Source: Branchiostoma floridae (lineage: Eukaryota > Chordata > Leptocardii > Amphioxiformes > Branchiostomatidae). Taken from it: 58,331 nt of DNA. Below the pieces are notes generated by a model, which worked only from the letters and a program-made list of their open reading frames with translations, did not search any database and was not told the origin of the DNA. Below, piece by piece: positions 1 to 14,600 of this stretch (positions are counted from its first letter, which is position 1; every line of letters begins with the position of its first letter). The stretch is from positions 220,071 to 278,401 of the forward strand of contig NC_049989.1 of assembly GCF_000003815.2 (NCBI RefSeq), written 5' to 3'. Both the position numbers and the translations under genes were made by a program.

Positions 1-2056
1 AGTCAGACTTTACACGGAAATATTTGAAAAGACAGTTTGTAAATCCGGAAACAATAACTATGCGAACTAGAAATAAGTTGTTTTTAAGTAGTGCTTTCTT
101 TTCATGCTTAGTGGTTGTCGTCAAAAAGAATATGCGGCATAAAAAGCAAACTATCGTATTACGTAAATCGGGATCAAAAACGAAATAATATTAGTCTCTA
201 ACAGACTCCGGATCGCTGGAAAATCGTAGAAATGGAACAAATAGAGGAGTAAGCCGGGCAGAGAAGTATAGCCGACTAGGGAACAGCACGCGTGCTACCG
301 GAGTCTGGTAGAGACTAAAATAATCTATGTAATGTACCTTGTAGGAAAGGTAACCTTGCTGGCCTCGTCAACCTCTGAGAGCATCAAAACACTTGGTTTA
401 ACCTGAAAATGATAAAAGTTGCATCCTTTAGTTAAAATATATTTATATAATGATAACATAGGGGGTTGACATCATCTTCATTGACATGTTAACGCAACAC
501 ATTTAAAAATCAACATCAGGATGAGTTTAATTAAAAGACGAAGAAACCTAGGCCGACCTCTTTATCAGAATAGTAAAAATTCTGGAGGGCGCAAGGTGCA
601 TTTGACAAGTGGTACAGCGTGTACTTCTAACAAAACATTTACTCTTACACATATAAAAGTATCCTTACATGCTTATTACTATCAAGACATCACTTTGCAC
701 AATTAATAAATGGGTTGTGTGCAATAAAAAGTAAAACAATTCAGAAATTACACATTTCTGTAGAAATTGTAGGTAATTAGTATTTGTGTAAGTCGGCATC
801 AAAAAGCATTCCTTACGAACTGTAAATTGACGTGTGCAATGAGACTAGCTGAAGGTTCCAGTGATGTTTTCTTTTCTCGCCCAACCCTGCATACTGTACC
901 TGTCTTTCTTAAATGTGAAAGTTGGGTAATCAGACTAAAATGGGTAAAAATGACTCAATGTACTGTAACAATATTGAAAGTTGGAAATTTTCAGACAAAG
1001 GTACTAGACATAGGAGGTCAGATCTTTTGTCAGTTCTTTGTCAGTCCAACAGATTTTTAACTTCAATTTGATGACATTGTCTTCTTTAAACCCAAAGATA
1101 CAAAACAGAAACTTTCCTACATCTTTCTTATTTATGACATAAATCTTATTTTTCTAAGAACGAGTGTTCTTAAAACCCCCATAGTTCTTGTGTGGTGGGA
1201 ATACCAAAATTTTATCAAGAAAAAAACTCGTTCAGTTAAAAATCTGGCTTGGGTCGCTCAGGGAATACAATAGAAGTATTTCACACTCATTTGCATCTTG
1301 TTTATCTTGTCTGCTTTGATGGAGGACGACACAACTCATTATAAGTCCCAAACAAACTCGTTCAGCCATGTGCACTGTCCGAATAGAGCACAAGCTTCAT
1401 ATTTTGGCCTATATCTTTTGATCTTCATGGAATATTTTGACGAAAACAACATGGGCCTGGAGAGCGAAACTTTGCCGCCATTTTGATGACGTCGTCTGTT
1501 CGCTCCATTCAGGCTCACGGGAAATACGGAAGGAAAATGTGAGGAAGTGTGACCCAAAATTTGGAGAATAATCTTAAATTTCACATCGACGAAAGAGGAA
1601 TGTAACTAAAAATTATCGCTATGAACATTACCTACAGCTTCAATAACTGTTTAGTACGTAAATTAGAAAAGTTCAAAGTTCACCGATAGTAACCTTTCTT
1701 ACGTTCGTCTGATTTAATAGGGTATTTTGAAAGCAGTGTATAAGTGTAACTTTTATACTTGTATGAATTTGAAAAGTCAACGTATCCTCCCTGTAAGTGA
1801 TTTTTGCTGTTTCTTGACATGAGTTATTTTGAGAAATATTTAGCAATGTTTATCAGTGTGTAGACATGAATACAGGGCCGCGACCGGCACCCCGCGGTGC
1901 CTTGGGCGGGGCAAATTCCCCTGACAACGCGGACAAAAACATAGCAATCGTACCACCGTGCCTTGATTTGACATAGCCCTTATGCTAGTACCTTTCTTGT
2001 ATCGATATTAGTATACTTTTTATTAGGTCAAAAATAAGACTGATATTTTCACCTAC
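1..2056. other. Intron or flank without a recognised feature
   Basis: The MACPF gene should continue here or beyond. No exon with splice sites in phase 1 and domain-like sequence was found. 1880-1990 is GC-rich and partly matches 39915-39990. Confidence 0.6.
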
Positions 2057-2494
2057 CTGATTTAAATCCGGAGAGGTTGAGTTCTCTGAGCCTTGGCCTC
2101 CAGTCCGTCTGGGTCCGAGTGATCACAAATTTCCAATAGCGCGCTGTTTCCTGGAACCCACCGAACTCCTGACGCCGCTCCGTCCCTCCCTGCACGTTGG
2201 TAACGGACAAGACGTCCTCCCAGTTGTACGAACTTCCAACCCTTTGTAAAGTGAATGCTGCAATGTCGTGGTAGTTGTCGCCGTAGTTGTTGACTGCGAT
2301 GTGGTTCAAAGTAATGGGCTCTTTGAGGTCCAGTGAGATGTACCAGGTTTTGACATTCTTGTCGGTCAGTGGTTCCCAGTAGGTTTCAGTATCCCCGTCC
2401 AATGCTTTTGCAGCATCATTTGTCACTCCATTGTTGACCGAGGGTGGACCGGTGGAGTCCGCAACCCAAGAAGGATCCTGTATCAGCCATGCAC
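2057..2494 (-). CDS. MACPF gene: F5/8 type C (discoidin-like) domain exon
   Basis: A single 438-nt phase 1-1 exon encoding one whole discoidin-like domain of about 145 residues. Landmarks are AKALDGDTETYW, YISLDLKEPITLNHIAVNNY, FTLQRVG, and RYWKFVITRT then LRELNL near the end. It lacks the usual cysteine pair. The domain binds glycans or phospholipids, which would fit cell-surface targeting. The acceptor is CCCAG|GTGCATGG, chosen because only it continues the frame from the previous exon. The exon ends TCAG|gtaggt, so translation continues beyond this exon; no next exon is recognisable in 1-2056. Confidence 0.85.
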
Positions 2495-5400
2495 CTGGGT
2501 ATATGATACGGGATCTATGAAAACGCGGTTTTATTACACACATAGACAAATGTGATCATGTGCCATGACACACTAATGTCTGTGAAATTTCGTAGGCCAC
2601 GTACTTTATATAACAACAAATATGAATTAAACGTTAAATAGAGCGTGTTGCTTTCATATTTTCTTCATGGAGCTGTCACTGTACACGCAAATGACTATTT
2701 CTCTGTCTTAAACTTTCGCCCAAAAAGTGATGAATGTATACCGCTGCGAGTAGACATACAGAGGAGGGATTACGTATGTTCAAATGCTTTACCTGTCATT
2801 TCTTACAGGCGAGATGGATGGGGCTGACTGAGCTAGCCCAGAATGGATTGAACTAGCGTTACCTTCAATCAAGTGTCGAGTCACATCCAATGGAAACTTA
2901 CGTTTGCAGTCAGAAGATCCTGGTGTACTGGTTTGTCCAGCTGGACACTTCTGACAGGACGTCGCCCCCGGAGAGCTGCTGAACTCTCCTGCTGCACACA
3001 GCTCGCACGCTGTCCTGGCATCGTTACTGTACTTTCCCGCTGGACAGATGTCTTCTTGCTCGTCCCCCAGCTTACACTCGTGGCCAGGTTGACATTGCTG
3101 ACAGGTAAAAGACCCGTCTTCTCCTGTGAAAAAGAGAAAAGAAGAAACGTATGTTTATATAATAAAGAATTAAAAACACCAAACACTCGCCGGATTTTAT
3201 GAAGTTACAGTCAAACCTGCCCGAGCGACCACCTCTTCTCAGCGACCACCTGGCCATTTCGACCGCTTTTTCTCGATCCCGATTTTTTTCCCATTGACGT
3301 AAGCATTAAGCGACCTTTTCTCAACGACCACCTGGCCAACGCGACTGCGACCGGCCAAAATTGCGACCCATAACGACCGCGTCATTGAGGTTTTCATCGA
3401 TTTTTGATGATAACTAGCGGGATTTTGTGCCGAAATCGGCCAGTTTGCGTCGGATTTTGACTGCCATTACGATGTTATGTTTTGAATAAAGATGGCGGCG
3501 GTCAGTGGGTGGGTCAATGGGGCTATCTACTGTAATATGGGAGGAATTTCGTCGTAAGAAAATCCAAATTTAGTTCTTACAGAATTCGAAGCTTTTTTAA
3601 AATCTTTATCGTTATAAAGTGAACGAATGCTGAAACGTACAGCCTCATACCTTTTTTTAAGAAAGATCTGTGTAGCTCATACCTTTTCAAGAAAGATCTG
3701 TGTGAGTGCTTTTGTCCAACAAATGTTCCAACTGTACTGTACATTCACCTGTGGGTAAGTACGCTATCGGGACGTACCGCGCGTACCGGGCATCTCCGCA
3801 GGCATCGAATTCGAAAGGTACACCAAAGTTATTTCAGATACGGCGATCAAGAACACAGCGACGCATAAAGGCTTGTATGGTAACTGACAGCATCAAAGTT
3901 CCGTTACTGTCTAAAACGTTAGTGTACACATATTGAGCAGTTCTCTTCTTGTTATGAATAACGTTGCCGACTTGCTGTCCTCCAGAGAGAAATTGTATAG
4001 CCAACTAAATACGTATAACACTGGTCCATCTAACGATCGTAGACGCAGAAATGCAACATGTACAGTAGAAATCCAATTAGTAGAAAGTAACGTTTTTTAG
4101 ACTAGAGTAGATCGAGTAGACTGTCTTTTTAACCTCCTTGAGTAGAGTTTCTCTGGCGCAGGTAGGAACGTCCTGATCCAATTTGTTCCAATTTCTGTTC
4201 ATTTACTATATGAAAATTCACCAGGCTTACTGATTATTATTAGTATTACTTACGTTTTTACGTGCGTGTGCGTGCTGTATTTGACATTAAAGACCTCGGT
4301 TACTTACTTCTTTGTGTGCGTGTGCTTGCTATTTGCCATTAAACACAACGGAAACCATTTAAACATCGGGCATGTTTTGAGTCGATACTCTTCTCAGCGA
4401 CCACTTGTCCAAATCGACCACTTTTTTCCGGTCCCCCGGGTGGTCGTCTTGGGCAGGTTTGACTGTAATGATGAATTGAATTGAAGGGTCTACTTTTACC
4501 AAGTACTGACCCGACTGCACGTTGCTTAACAGCCGATATCAAGGCTTTGGGTGTATCAACGCACCAAGGCCGTAGCCTTACATGTACGTGAACATTAAAA
4601 ATGAGGGCCTCTTTAGCATAATATTTCAGAAAGTGCCCTATGATCGTCCTTAGATAGTAGATAGATAGCGTACGTCTGTTATTTGGGTGGGGTATGGGGT
4701 CGTGGAACTCGAGTTAACTATATGATTTATTTTACTACACTTTGTTATTCTTGTGCCTTGTTCGTCTGTATTTGCTTCAATGCACTACCCTTTTTTTGCT
4801 GGCAAGCAGACATAAGCTATGAACTAGCTTGAGTGTGTTCAGATGTATTGTAAATGTAATAATAAAATGGGAGAACACTGTGTGATAATATAATGTAAAA
4901 CAATTGAATGAACAGGCATTTTACGGGGAATGAAATATTAAATCATCGCATGGAGAAACAAAATACGCTTTATGTATGGTTAGGCTATTTGGGACAATAT
5001 TGTAACTATTAAACTAAGTGACAGTTAAATAATCATAAACTGATTAGTTTATGTGGAAAATAAATGGGACTTAAAGGTTATAACAGACGTAATGCAATGG
5101 CTACATCATTTTTAGACAAAAAGCATACGAAACATTTAAATATATGTAACAGACTTCGTGCTAACATACAGTGGCTAAATATCTTCGTTCATCAATATAA
5201 TGTATTAGCTGATTAACTACAAAAACAGAATGTGATCCTTTTTTGTCTGAATACAATGTGCACAACTTCATATGCATTTGTACTAATAATGTCATTGTTG
5301 TGCAGCCATGATATCCAATTTGATTTTTTTTAAATACACTTCGCTAAAACGGCTAATAAGCATATCTTGATAGAGAGTTAAAAGTGTAGTGAAGTTTGTT

Positions 5401-8400
5401 TGGAGAAATCTGCTCATTCTCACATGGGATTTATTTTTTCAAATTCAATTTTGGAACAGTCCATGTTTGCATAAAGGGGGAGAGCGGAGTGAAAATAGCT
5501 GAATTTGTTCCTAAGCAAATACCGGCCTTTCTAGTTTTTCTTCAAAATATGAAAATATTATCTTAGGAAAGAAGGCTGTTGTAAATTGTAGAATTATGTA
5601 CATATAATGCTGATTTGCATCCAAGGAGTGTAGCATACGGATACAGGAGTTTGAGTGAGCGAAACAGTGTATTCGATGATCGGTATTTCACAGCTTAATC
5701 TGTTTGGCCTGCCACGCGCCAGAGTTACATGGCGTGAAAACGTCTGTCAACGCTTAGTAGATATTAATGCTTATTATTTGTTCATGCGAAGTGATACCAT
5801 AGCAATCCCGGGTCTGACGTACCAACCATTGGCCCAAGACCCCGCTGGTTTGAACGGGGAGTCAGTGAGGAAATATACGAGGGAATGTACAACCCCACCC
5901 CCGACAGAAAATGAGGCTTACGCGTCAAACTATCAGGTACTTGTGTGGTATCCTGTCCTTTCTCCCTGACGACACAACATAAGCTTCTAGATTCAAACAG
6001 CAGGATCAAAATTTGACTTATTATCTTGTACACTTATATTCAACTGAACCATCCCTGAATTGTCTTGAATTTAGCTCCTGCTTTTTATTATGCGAATGAC
6101 GAAAGGGATCTGATGCTGTTCGGAACGCCAGACCATTTACAATCTACCCATTTGCTTGAGTTAACCTGCGTTTTTACCACCTGTATATCTAATAACTTTC
6201 ATTACCTAAATGAAATTCCGTGTTCCGTGTGCATAGACATAACATACCTCTGACAGCCTTCTGTCCAGGACTGCAACCTTCCACACAACGTCCGTCTCTT
6301 TTATATTTGCACGTGTCACAGTCTGCTGAAGTGGGTCCTGAGCAAACCCTCTTTCCATTCTTACTGACGTCTGTACAAAAGCTGCTGCATTCTGTTAAGA
6401 CAGAAATTTCGTGGTCAGGGAAAGAATGCAGTTTAATGACTACCACCTTTGAATTTATAAATTTTGTTTATGACACCTTTTGGTTTATTGGTAAAGAAAT
6501 ACTAGTAGTTTTGGCAACCAAAACCAAGCTTAGTGACCTAAGCTAATTGCGTCAAAAAATAATGATTATGAAATAAAAAGTGCCATAATAACAGGCGCCT
6601 GACAGGTTTTACAAAGGCCAATTAATTTTTGTTTCATTAATTTACTCTAACGCTTTCTTTTAGAATACCCCAAAATGTGCGGTTGAAAATGCCAATAAAT
6701 ATGCCCATTCGAATAAGTTTAATATTTCTGAGGAAAATGTGTCATTTGCAACCCTCATATAGACAGGTACTTCCACATATCGCCCGCTTTTCTATTGCCA
6801 TTTATTGCGCTATACACACCGCTGTGATTGATGCAATCTATAATCTTTAACGTTTAGTTAACACAATGATTATGGCATACGAGATATACAATTCAGTGAA
6901 ACGTTCAGAATGAAATTCTGTATGTTAAGGTAGCTGTACCAATACAGCATGTACCGTAAATACGCTTACTTTTACAGACTTTGTTTTCATTAAAGTGAGT
7001 CAGGGGACACTCTGTCACACAGTCCACGACACCATCAGAGCGTGTCTCCTCCATCCTTTTGATGCCTGCGAAAAAACAGAACCTTTTTTCTGATTGTTTT
7101 ACATATTTGACAGTAATCATGACACTTTCCACATTGTCAAAACGTTCAAAACGTTGACTGCAAAAACAGCCATCAGTTTGCCTACAAGTTTGAAAATCCA
7201 AATTATAATGATATAGCATTGTCACTCACATGTACAGGTTTTTTTAACATTAACGGGTTCCATATGCTGAGGACACTGCGCGACACACTTAAAGGCGTCG
7301 ATAGGGCCCTCCTTGTAGGGGTAAGGCACCTTCAGATGTTTACAGGCGATGCAGTCCATTGGAGAGTTCGATCCACTTGTACGGCAACCTGTGTACAAGA
7401 TTTAAAGACATCTATGTGGCAATATGAACATATACTACGATGTCTAAAGACTGATGTTTAACTCATTAATTACTTGTGGGTTATTTTGTTATGATATCCA
7501 AGATTAGCTTAAGAATCTTTAAGAAATCATTCATATTATTTTCAGTAAGACAACAGAATTCGTTTAGTATGAAATTAGACTGTATAGTTGAACTAACAAA
7601 GTTCACCTTCACACTCTGGGTGACATTTCTGTTGACACACCCCATTGATCATCTCCGTCCCTTGTCGGCAGATGATGAAGTCTTTTGCCGGGCTGTCCAA
7701 CAGTGACAGTCCCATCACCTTGACAGGAGACTCCCCACTGCCGAAGGAATAGTATCGAAGGGACGCCAGCTCGGGAAATGTGAAACTCAGCCACACATGT
7801 GGTCGCTCCTATCATAACAAGTAAAAAGAATTATCATATTACACAATATGTCTAATCATCGAATTGTTATAAAAACATACGGGCTTGTTAAAAAAGCATA
7901 AGAAAACATATTAACCCTCTAGACCGGGAGTAAAAAGTGCCCGCGCCGACATTGATGTCGTATAACTGCGGAACGACGTGTGGTAGGACTACGAAACTTG
8001 GTGACTTTTCCTAAAATACTGTTGGGAACAATCTTGCGAAAAATAATTAATTTGTAAGTTTTTGTGTTGCCATGGCCATTTTACCAAATTTACTCATTTC
8101 AGTTTAAATTATGAGATTATATGGTCAAAATAGGCGCCCCCCTCCCTCAGTCCATAGAAATCCCAAAAAAACGGTCTAGATAGGTTTAAGGAACGCCGAA
8201 AGGACACATTTCTTTCGAACTGGGGAAAAATAAGAAACTATAGTCAAGTGGGAACATATTCGAAAATTAAGACAACCTTTGCTCTGGAAAACTATATAGC
8301 AATTCAAAACAATTCTATTTACTAATAGCATAACAAGACTAAGGAATCGGAGACAATTGTTTGGAAACTAAAAGGGTTTGTCACAAAAATGTATCATATG

Positions 8401-8588
8401 AAAATAGAATGTGTCCCATCTGCAAAGAAAGTATGGAAGATAAATATCATTTCCTGATGATATGTCCTTATTATAATGAAGAAAGGAAAAGGATATTCGG
8501 ACCATATGTAACAACAAAACAACATTACCAAAAACAAGTATAGAAATACTAAAAGTACATTTGTCATGTCCCGAGGCCAATATATATG

Positions 8589-8643
<55 letters not shown>

Positions 8644-11600
8644 AGAGAGAGAGATTGCTATGCAAAAGAGAAGTCGTGCCATAACAATGTGAAATACACT
8701 TTGCCACCATATTTTGTATGAGTAATTAATGTAGATTAGTAAACTTATGTACAAAGTTTGCAGTTGTTAGTAATACATATCAGTCGCCATACATTGTACC
8801 TGCTGCAGTATATATGTGCAATAAACTAGATCTTAATCTGGACAACCGACCATCTTTCTCGAAACATTGACTGACACCCTAAATTATTCATATATGATCA
8901 TACCTCATTGTCAGGTGTCTTCCCGTATTGAATGACTGTGTTAGTCTCCTCCACATCTTCAGTCACACAGACAAAGTAATTTTGGTACAGTGTTGCCGAA
9001 CCCAGACCACCGGCGTTGTCATTCAGCTGAGTGGTTTGCAGCCGCATTGCCTAAACAGGTGTACATAAAACGTACAATCAGCGATATTACACCTTTCACA
9101 CCAGCAAGTCAAGAAAGCACAAACTACAAGAGTTCGGCGATACCATGTCTCCATAAAAGATATAGATTTTCCATCACGAATGCATGAGTATAAAATTCCT
9201 GACTTGCAACACAAAAGAAACATAACATTCTTGGCAAAGGTAATTAGAAAGTATGATGAAAACCTCTAACCACATGTAGTATATGTAAATATAAGTTTAT
9301 ATCCCCTAACATGAACAAGCCATGGTGAGATATCATAGGGGTGCTATGGTTATCTATCCAAATAAAGTGCATACCATACATACATGGTCTACCCGTGTGT
9401 ACTCAAATAATCAATAAAAAAAGACAAATACGACTGGAAGAGGAAGTTATGCATCCGACACCCGCCCAAGGGGCAAACATTTTTGTACCTTTCACTTTTT
9501 CGTAAAGAAAACTTACCACCAACTAGTTATGTTATATCCATGGCAGTTATACAAATTAGGTCCTTATTTGCATAGTCGGTATATTTCAATTGCCACAAAT
9601 TAAACTAATTACACGTTACAAAGATTTGATATGGAAAACGCGGCTATTGTATAAGTCTATTGTGCATATTATACTAATAAAGTTCTAATGTACATAATTT
9701 GTATCTCACTGTGTACCTGTCAGCTTATTAAGTTACCCGAAATCCGAGAATACTGAACATCCGTCGGTCTTTTTGAAAGAAAGAACATCTTAGTAAAGGT
9801 AGCTTAGGCCTTGTTGATTTGAAAATATGGATGACATCTACGCGGGCACCAGTTTTGTAGTTTTATTTCATTTATTTTTAACATGCCAGAGGATGTTATC
9901 CATACATGTAGCATCAAGTCAACATGGCCTTCGAAAGAACAGAAAAACTTATGAAGTTGCTATATTGTGTATTTGAGGAAGTCTTGCCGACTTTATGAAC
10001 ACAATGTTGCCGGGTGAGTGTGCTAACCTTATATAATGCCACTCCTCCTGGTGAGATCTGTATGTACACCCAGGTCTCATGGTTCTGCGGGATGCTGGCG
10101 AACACAACAAAGATGTCTCCTTCTGATGCTGCAGTGAAGTGGATGCACTTTCCTCCGTTGGTCGGATCAAAGCGATGTGCGTTGGACCAATGGATGCTAC
10201 ACGGAACGTCTCCTACTGTATCACTGCAGAAACACCACGGGTTCGAATACAATATAAATACGTAATGAGCTATTCACATTTCTCGAATCCAGTACAACAG
10301 ATTTCAAGAGACTCGATGCTACAGACAGATTTTGTACATATCTTGAGATGTCAGAACTCCCATACTGCAAAGATAGGCAAATATATCAAAGACTGCTTTG
10401 CTATATAGAAAGAATACTGAAACTCATGATTAGCCCAACTCGAATGTAACACTATATCAAAGACTTGTGTTAGCCCTTATTGTTATGTTCATTACGATGT
10501 TAGTCTTATTCTATACACCTATTTTGTACTTTGTGTAATAGTCGTAGCCATACAGTGTACCATGTACAATTGTGCAATAAAGTTCTTCATATATATATAT
10601 ATCTATTCCCTCAATTCTATGACGATTGTGTGCAAATCATAAAATGATTTCTTAAATGTTTAAGTTTTAACATTTTTATTACTGAATGACTACATCCCAT
10701 GATATTATACCATACATCCAATGATGATTGGCGTTTACTCACGATTTCTTGCTGAGGTGGCTGAGTAGTTTTTTATACTCAGCTCTGGCTACGTCACGAC
10801 TTTTTATCCAGTCTGGTAGGTCTTGTACAAGGGGAGCTGACGCCTCAAAGTCGTCATCCGTAACAGTAAAGACACCGGTTTCCTCGTTGTACGTCATGAC
10901 AAGGCCCTGGACACTGACCTGGTGAAGCGTAATATGGAAAAAATAATCTTTTTTTGTATTACTAAAACATGAAGAAGGTGCAGGTGGTGAATCAGAACAG
11001 TCAAATACGAGAAAAACCTACAATGACTCAATATTCATATCTGGTTACCTTTTTTCCCTGGAGATCGTTGCTTCCACCGTTCTTGTAGCCGTCATACAAA
11101 TGCGGCACAAATCCTCTCCTGTAGGAAAACCACTTGTGACGAAAGAACTTCAGTTCCAGCACGTCCTGAGCCTGAAGGATCCCCGGGATGTCGTACGGCA
11201 TGTCGAAAACGACCGTGAACTCCTTCCCTCCGGTCATGTCTGCCCATGTAGGCACGCCGGTGTTGTCCCCCTGAAGGAAGGCCAACATGGCGGTTTCACA
11301 ACCTGCCTCTCCAGCGGGCAGGAGGAAGTCTGAGCTCAGGAGACGACCCTACAGGGGAAAAATACTTGATTAATAGTTTTGTATATTGACTAACTATTGG
11401 CCGAATCCCAAGAAAAGAAAATGCGTAAAGAGTATACTGCTACTACGTATACTAGCCTTAAATACTTATAGTATATTAGCGAAAAGCGGTGTTCAGGCTA
11501 TCTATTGCATGGTCTTTTATTTACCTCTTCCAGGTACACCGTCACAGCACGTCCAAGGGACAGTCTCTTCTTAGTCATGCTGTCCTCAAGGGCTTTACGG

Positions 11601-14600
11601 TTAGCGAAGTTACAATAACGGATCTCAGAGACCGTTACCGTTTCGCTACTATTCTTAGCTCCCTTGTCATCACCAACTTGTTTGGTTGTCGTTTGTGTGT
11701 AATATTTTCGACCCGTTCCCTCTTCTGTTTTTAGATCCCTGAGAAAATGTAACCAACATCAAACAATGTTTTATCCAAATTAAGTACAATAAGGCAAACG
11801 CAAGTATATCGTGGTGATGGCCACAAGAATATAATTTACATCTAATTTTCACAAAAACGTACATATATATTTATATATATATATATCTATGTGTGTGTGG
11901 GTGGGTGTGAGCGTACGTGTGGGTGGGTGTCCGTTGTGACATTGTTTCCAAATATCTCTTTTGAGAGTTTACTGTAGCCACTTTTAAATGTACAATAAAG
12001 TTTTGCTGCAACTAAAGTGTCATACGCTTCTAACAACTAACCTTTTACCAAAACAACCATAATCCAGCACCCCTGTAGGAAAGAGCGAGACGAGAGGGAT
12101 GTTTAGTAGATCTGGAACTGGTCTCAACACAAAGGAGAAGGGTTTGGGGTAGTCGTTAATGGACTCCAACCAGTCCTTCAGCTCAGTTGTAAGGCTTGTC
12201 TTGTACATCTCCGTGATGGCTGCGGCAATCTTCTGGTCTCCACCTTGAACCTCCAGCATCTCGTTGCTGTAGTCTTGCGATGACCTGGACGGTACAGATG
12301 TAACGATGAGCTGTTTTTGTAATTTGTTTAATAATACTTAATTCATAGTATGATCACATGCCAAAGATAACATAAGTATTGTCCTTCTATACATTCATTT
12401 ACCAGCAACTAATTAGCATAAGGGAGTGGAGGAGGCTGATACTGGATGCTACCATAGTCCCCGGCCCTCAGACATGAGGATGGGACTAGGTAGGTAGGTA
12501 ATTAGCATGACAATGACCTGCTTTATGTTATTAGACTTAAGATTCAGATGATTAATGTGGGTAAAACATTAGGCAAGAACAAACAAGTCATAACAGTGAA
12601 CAGAAAAAAAACCACTTATGTACTGTTGAATTATAGAATTACACATCATGAACATGATTTAGTTGCAACTAAAAAAGCATAGGTTAGCCTGACTGAATCA
12701 CCCTTCTAACTTCTCTTCCACTGGTAGGGTCAAGTCCCTTAAAGTGTGATGACCAACATGGCTTTAATTATCCAGGAGAAGTGCCAGCATTCTAATACTG
12801 GCCATTGATATGTGATAACATGGAGCAGGCTCTTACCATGATGTACGAGATGTGATGAATGGTTACAAAAGTGACAAAAGTGGGAATCCTGGACTCCCAT
12901 TGGATTGACGTTCATAGTTCTAAAGAATCTACAGCTCCTCCATGGACCCTAGGAAAGGGAACTAATGATCTCCTGGTGTTAGAGGGCAGCCACCACAGTA
13001 TTTCGGGGAGGACGCAAAATCAGGCCTAGCAGCCAGAGATCGTTGCATACCCGGTAGACCGCACCATGGCACAACACACCAGGTTTGTACTAAAGAGTAC
13101 AAGTTACATATACAGAAGGATTTAACTGTTCCACTCACACCGTAAAGGGCCTTTACTATTTCGGTAAGTGTGGTGGGTTTTTAACGTGCTAGCGGTATAG
13201 TTCTCCTAAAACACGGGGCCTCAATTTAACAGCCGAGGGACGTCCGTAACTGAAGCTAGGTACCCATTCACACCTGATTGAAGTAAGGGAACTTTTGTTA
13301 AATGTATATCCGAAGGGCAGAATGTATATTGCATGTCAAGTACTTTGGGGTTATAGGCCAAACACACTGCTGTAACGCCACAATATCTCATCAGTGTGTA
13401 GCGCAAGCTAGAAACATGTGAATTCCTGACCATATTGGGATCTTAAATAAATAAACTTACGCTTGCTTCTGTTGTTCTCTGTTCGCCTGAGACTCTGAAC
13501 CGGAAGCCGCCTGTCCTGTTGATTGTTGTGACTCAGTCTTCGTCTCGTGCTCATGCCACCAGCTGCTGGACTTGGTTTGTGACGCCTGAGCCGAGAAGGT
13601 GCTGAGAGTCATCTTCCAGTCGGACTCGGCTTTTGAGGCAAATTCAGACATCGACAGGTCCTTTGTAGCTTGTTTCGTTTTGATGATTTTCAGCTGGCCT
13701 CCGAATTTGGCTGACTTGATGTAATGTGTTCCCCAGCGGAGGTAGAAATTTTCTGCATTTTCGAAATGATACCACATCTTATGTTATAGACAACATCCAA
13801 CAGACAATAGCTTGCAAATGTAATATAACATGATGTTTATGTCTTTTTTAAGTAGTTACATTATAAGCCTTATATTTACCTTTATGAACAGTAAAGGAAA
13901 GTGTTATTTTGATGAAAGGTGTATAAATTTATGAGATCATTGTAAACTTTATTTCAGAGGGGAAGGGTGACACCTTGCATCCAGTTAAAGGGATGTTCTT
14001 ATTGCTCCAGATGGCAATGAATACTTGTTGGAGGTTACCCCTTCGTGCGTAAGCTTCTCTGGGGTGATTTTGATAGCCCCTGCATTAACGTTACCACCAG
14101 GCTTTAGGTTCTGTTGGTCTTCACTACTTCTTCTAGCGTGGGGGTCGGTAGTAGGGACAGAGCCATCCTGGCGGACTGAGTCAGCTAATCTAACCAGCAG
14201 AGGGGAGTTTGAATGGTTTGGTGCTTGGCGGTTGAGCATCCTTGAAGTGCTTCCACAGTTGCGCTATCTGTTTATCTTGGATCTAGAGTGTCTGGGACTG
14301 TTCCATTCTGGGCTTTCACACAGGTGTATCATTATGGGCTTTCACACAGGTAGTAGGTGTTGTTGCCCTCCCTTAGAGGTCCATTGTTCAGCTCTGCAGG
14401 CAGCCACCTCCGCTCCTTCTGCAAGTCCTCGAGACACCCCTGCCTGTCCTAGCGGAGGAACTTGATGCGATTCGCATTGAGACGCCTACAGTTGTTGCGT
14501 TTTTCCTGCCAGTCTGGCTGTTAGTTTTGCCTCCACAACGCCGAGGCTTTCTTCGGAGAGAAAATCCCTCTTTCTCTCTTTCTCTTATGTCCAAGCACAT

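Noticed and set aside
1339-1584. 81-codon minus-strand open frame as the next MACPF-gene exon
   Set aside because: No acceptor in the right phase and no domain resemblance.
7600-7815. Alternative frames through the exon 7607-7808
   Set aside because: Only the frame with RPHVWLSFTF and the terminal cysteines agrees with the phases of both neighbouring exons.
11520-11740. Plus-strand open frames here and at 10014-10408, 11100-11333 and 15570-15938
   Set aside because: They are antisense shadows of MACPF-gene exons.
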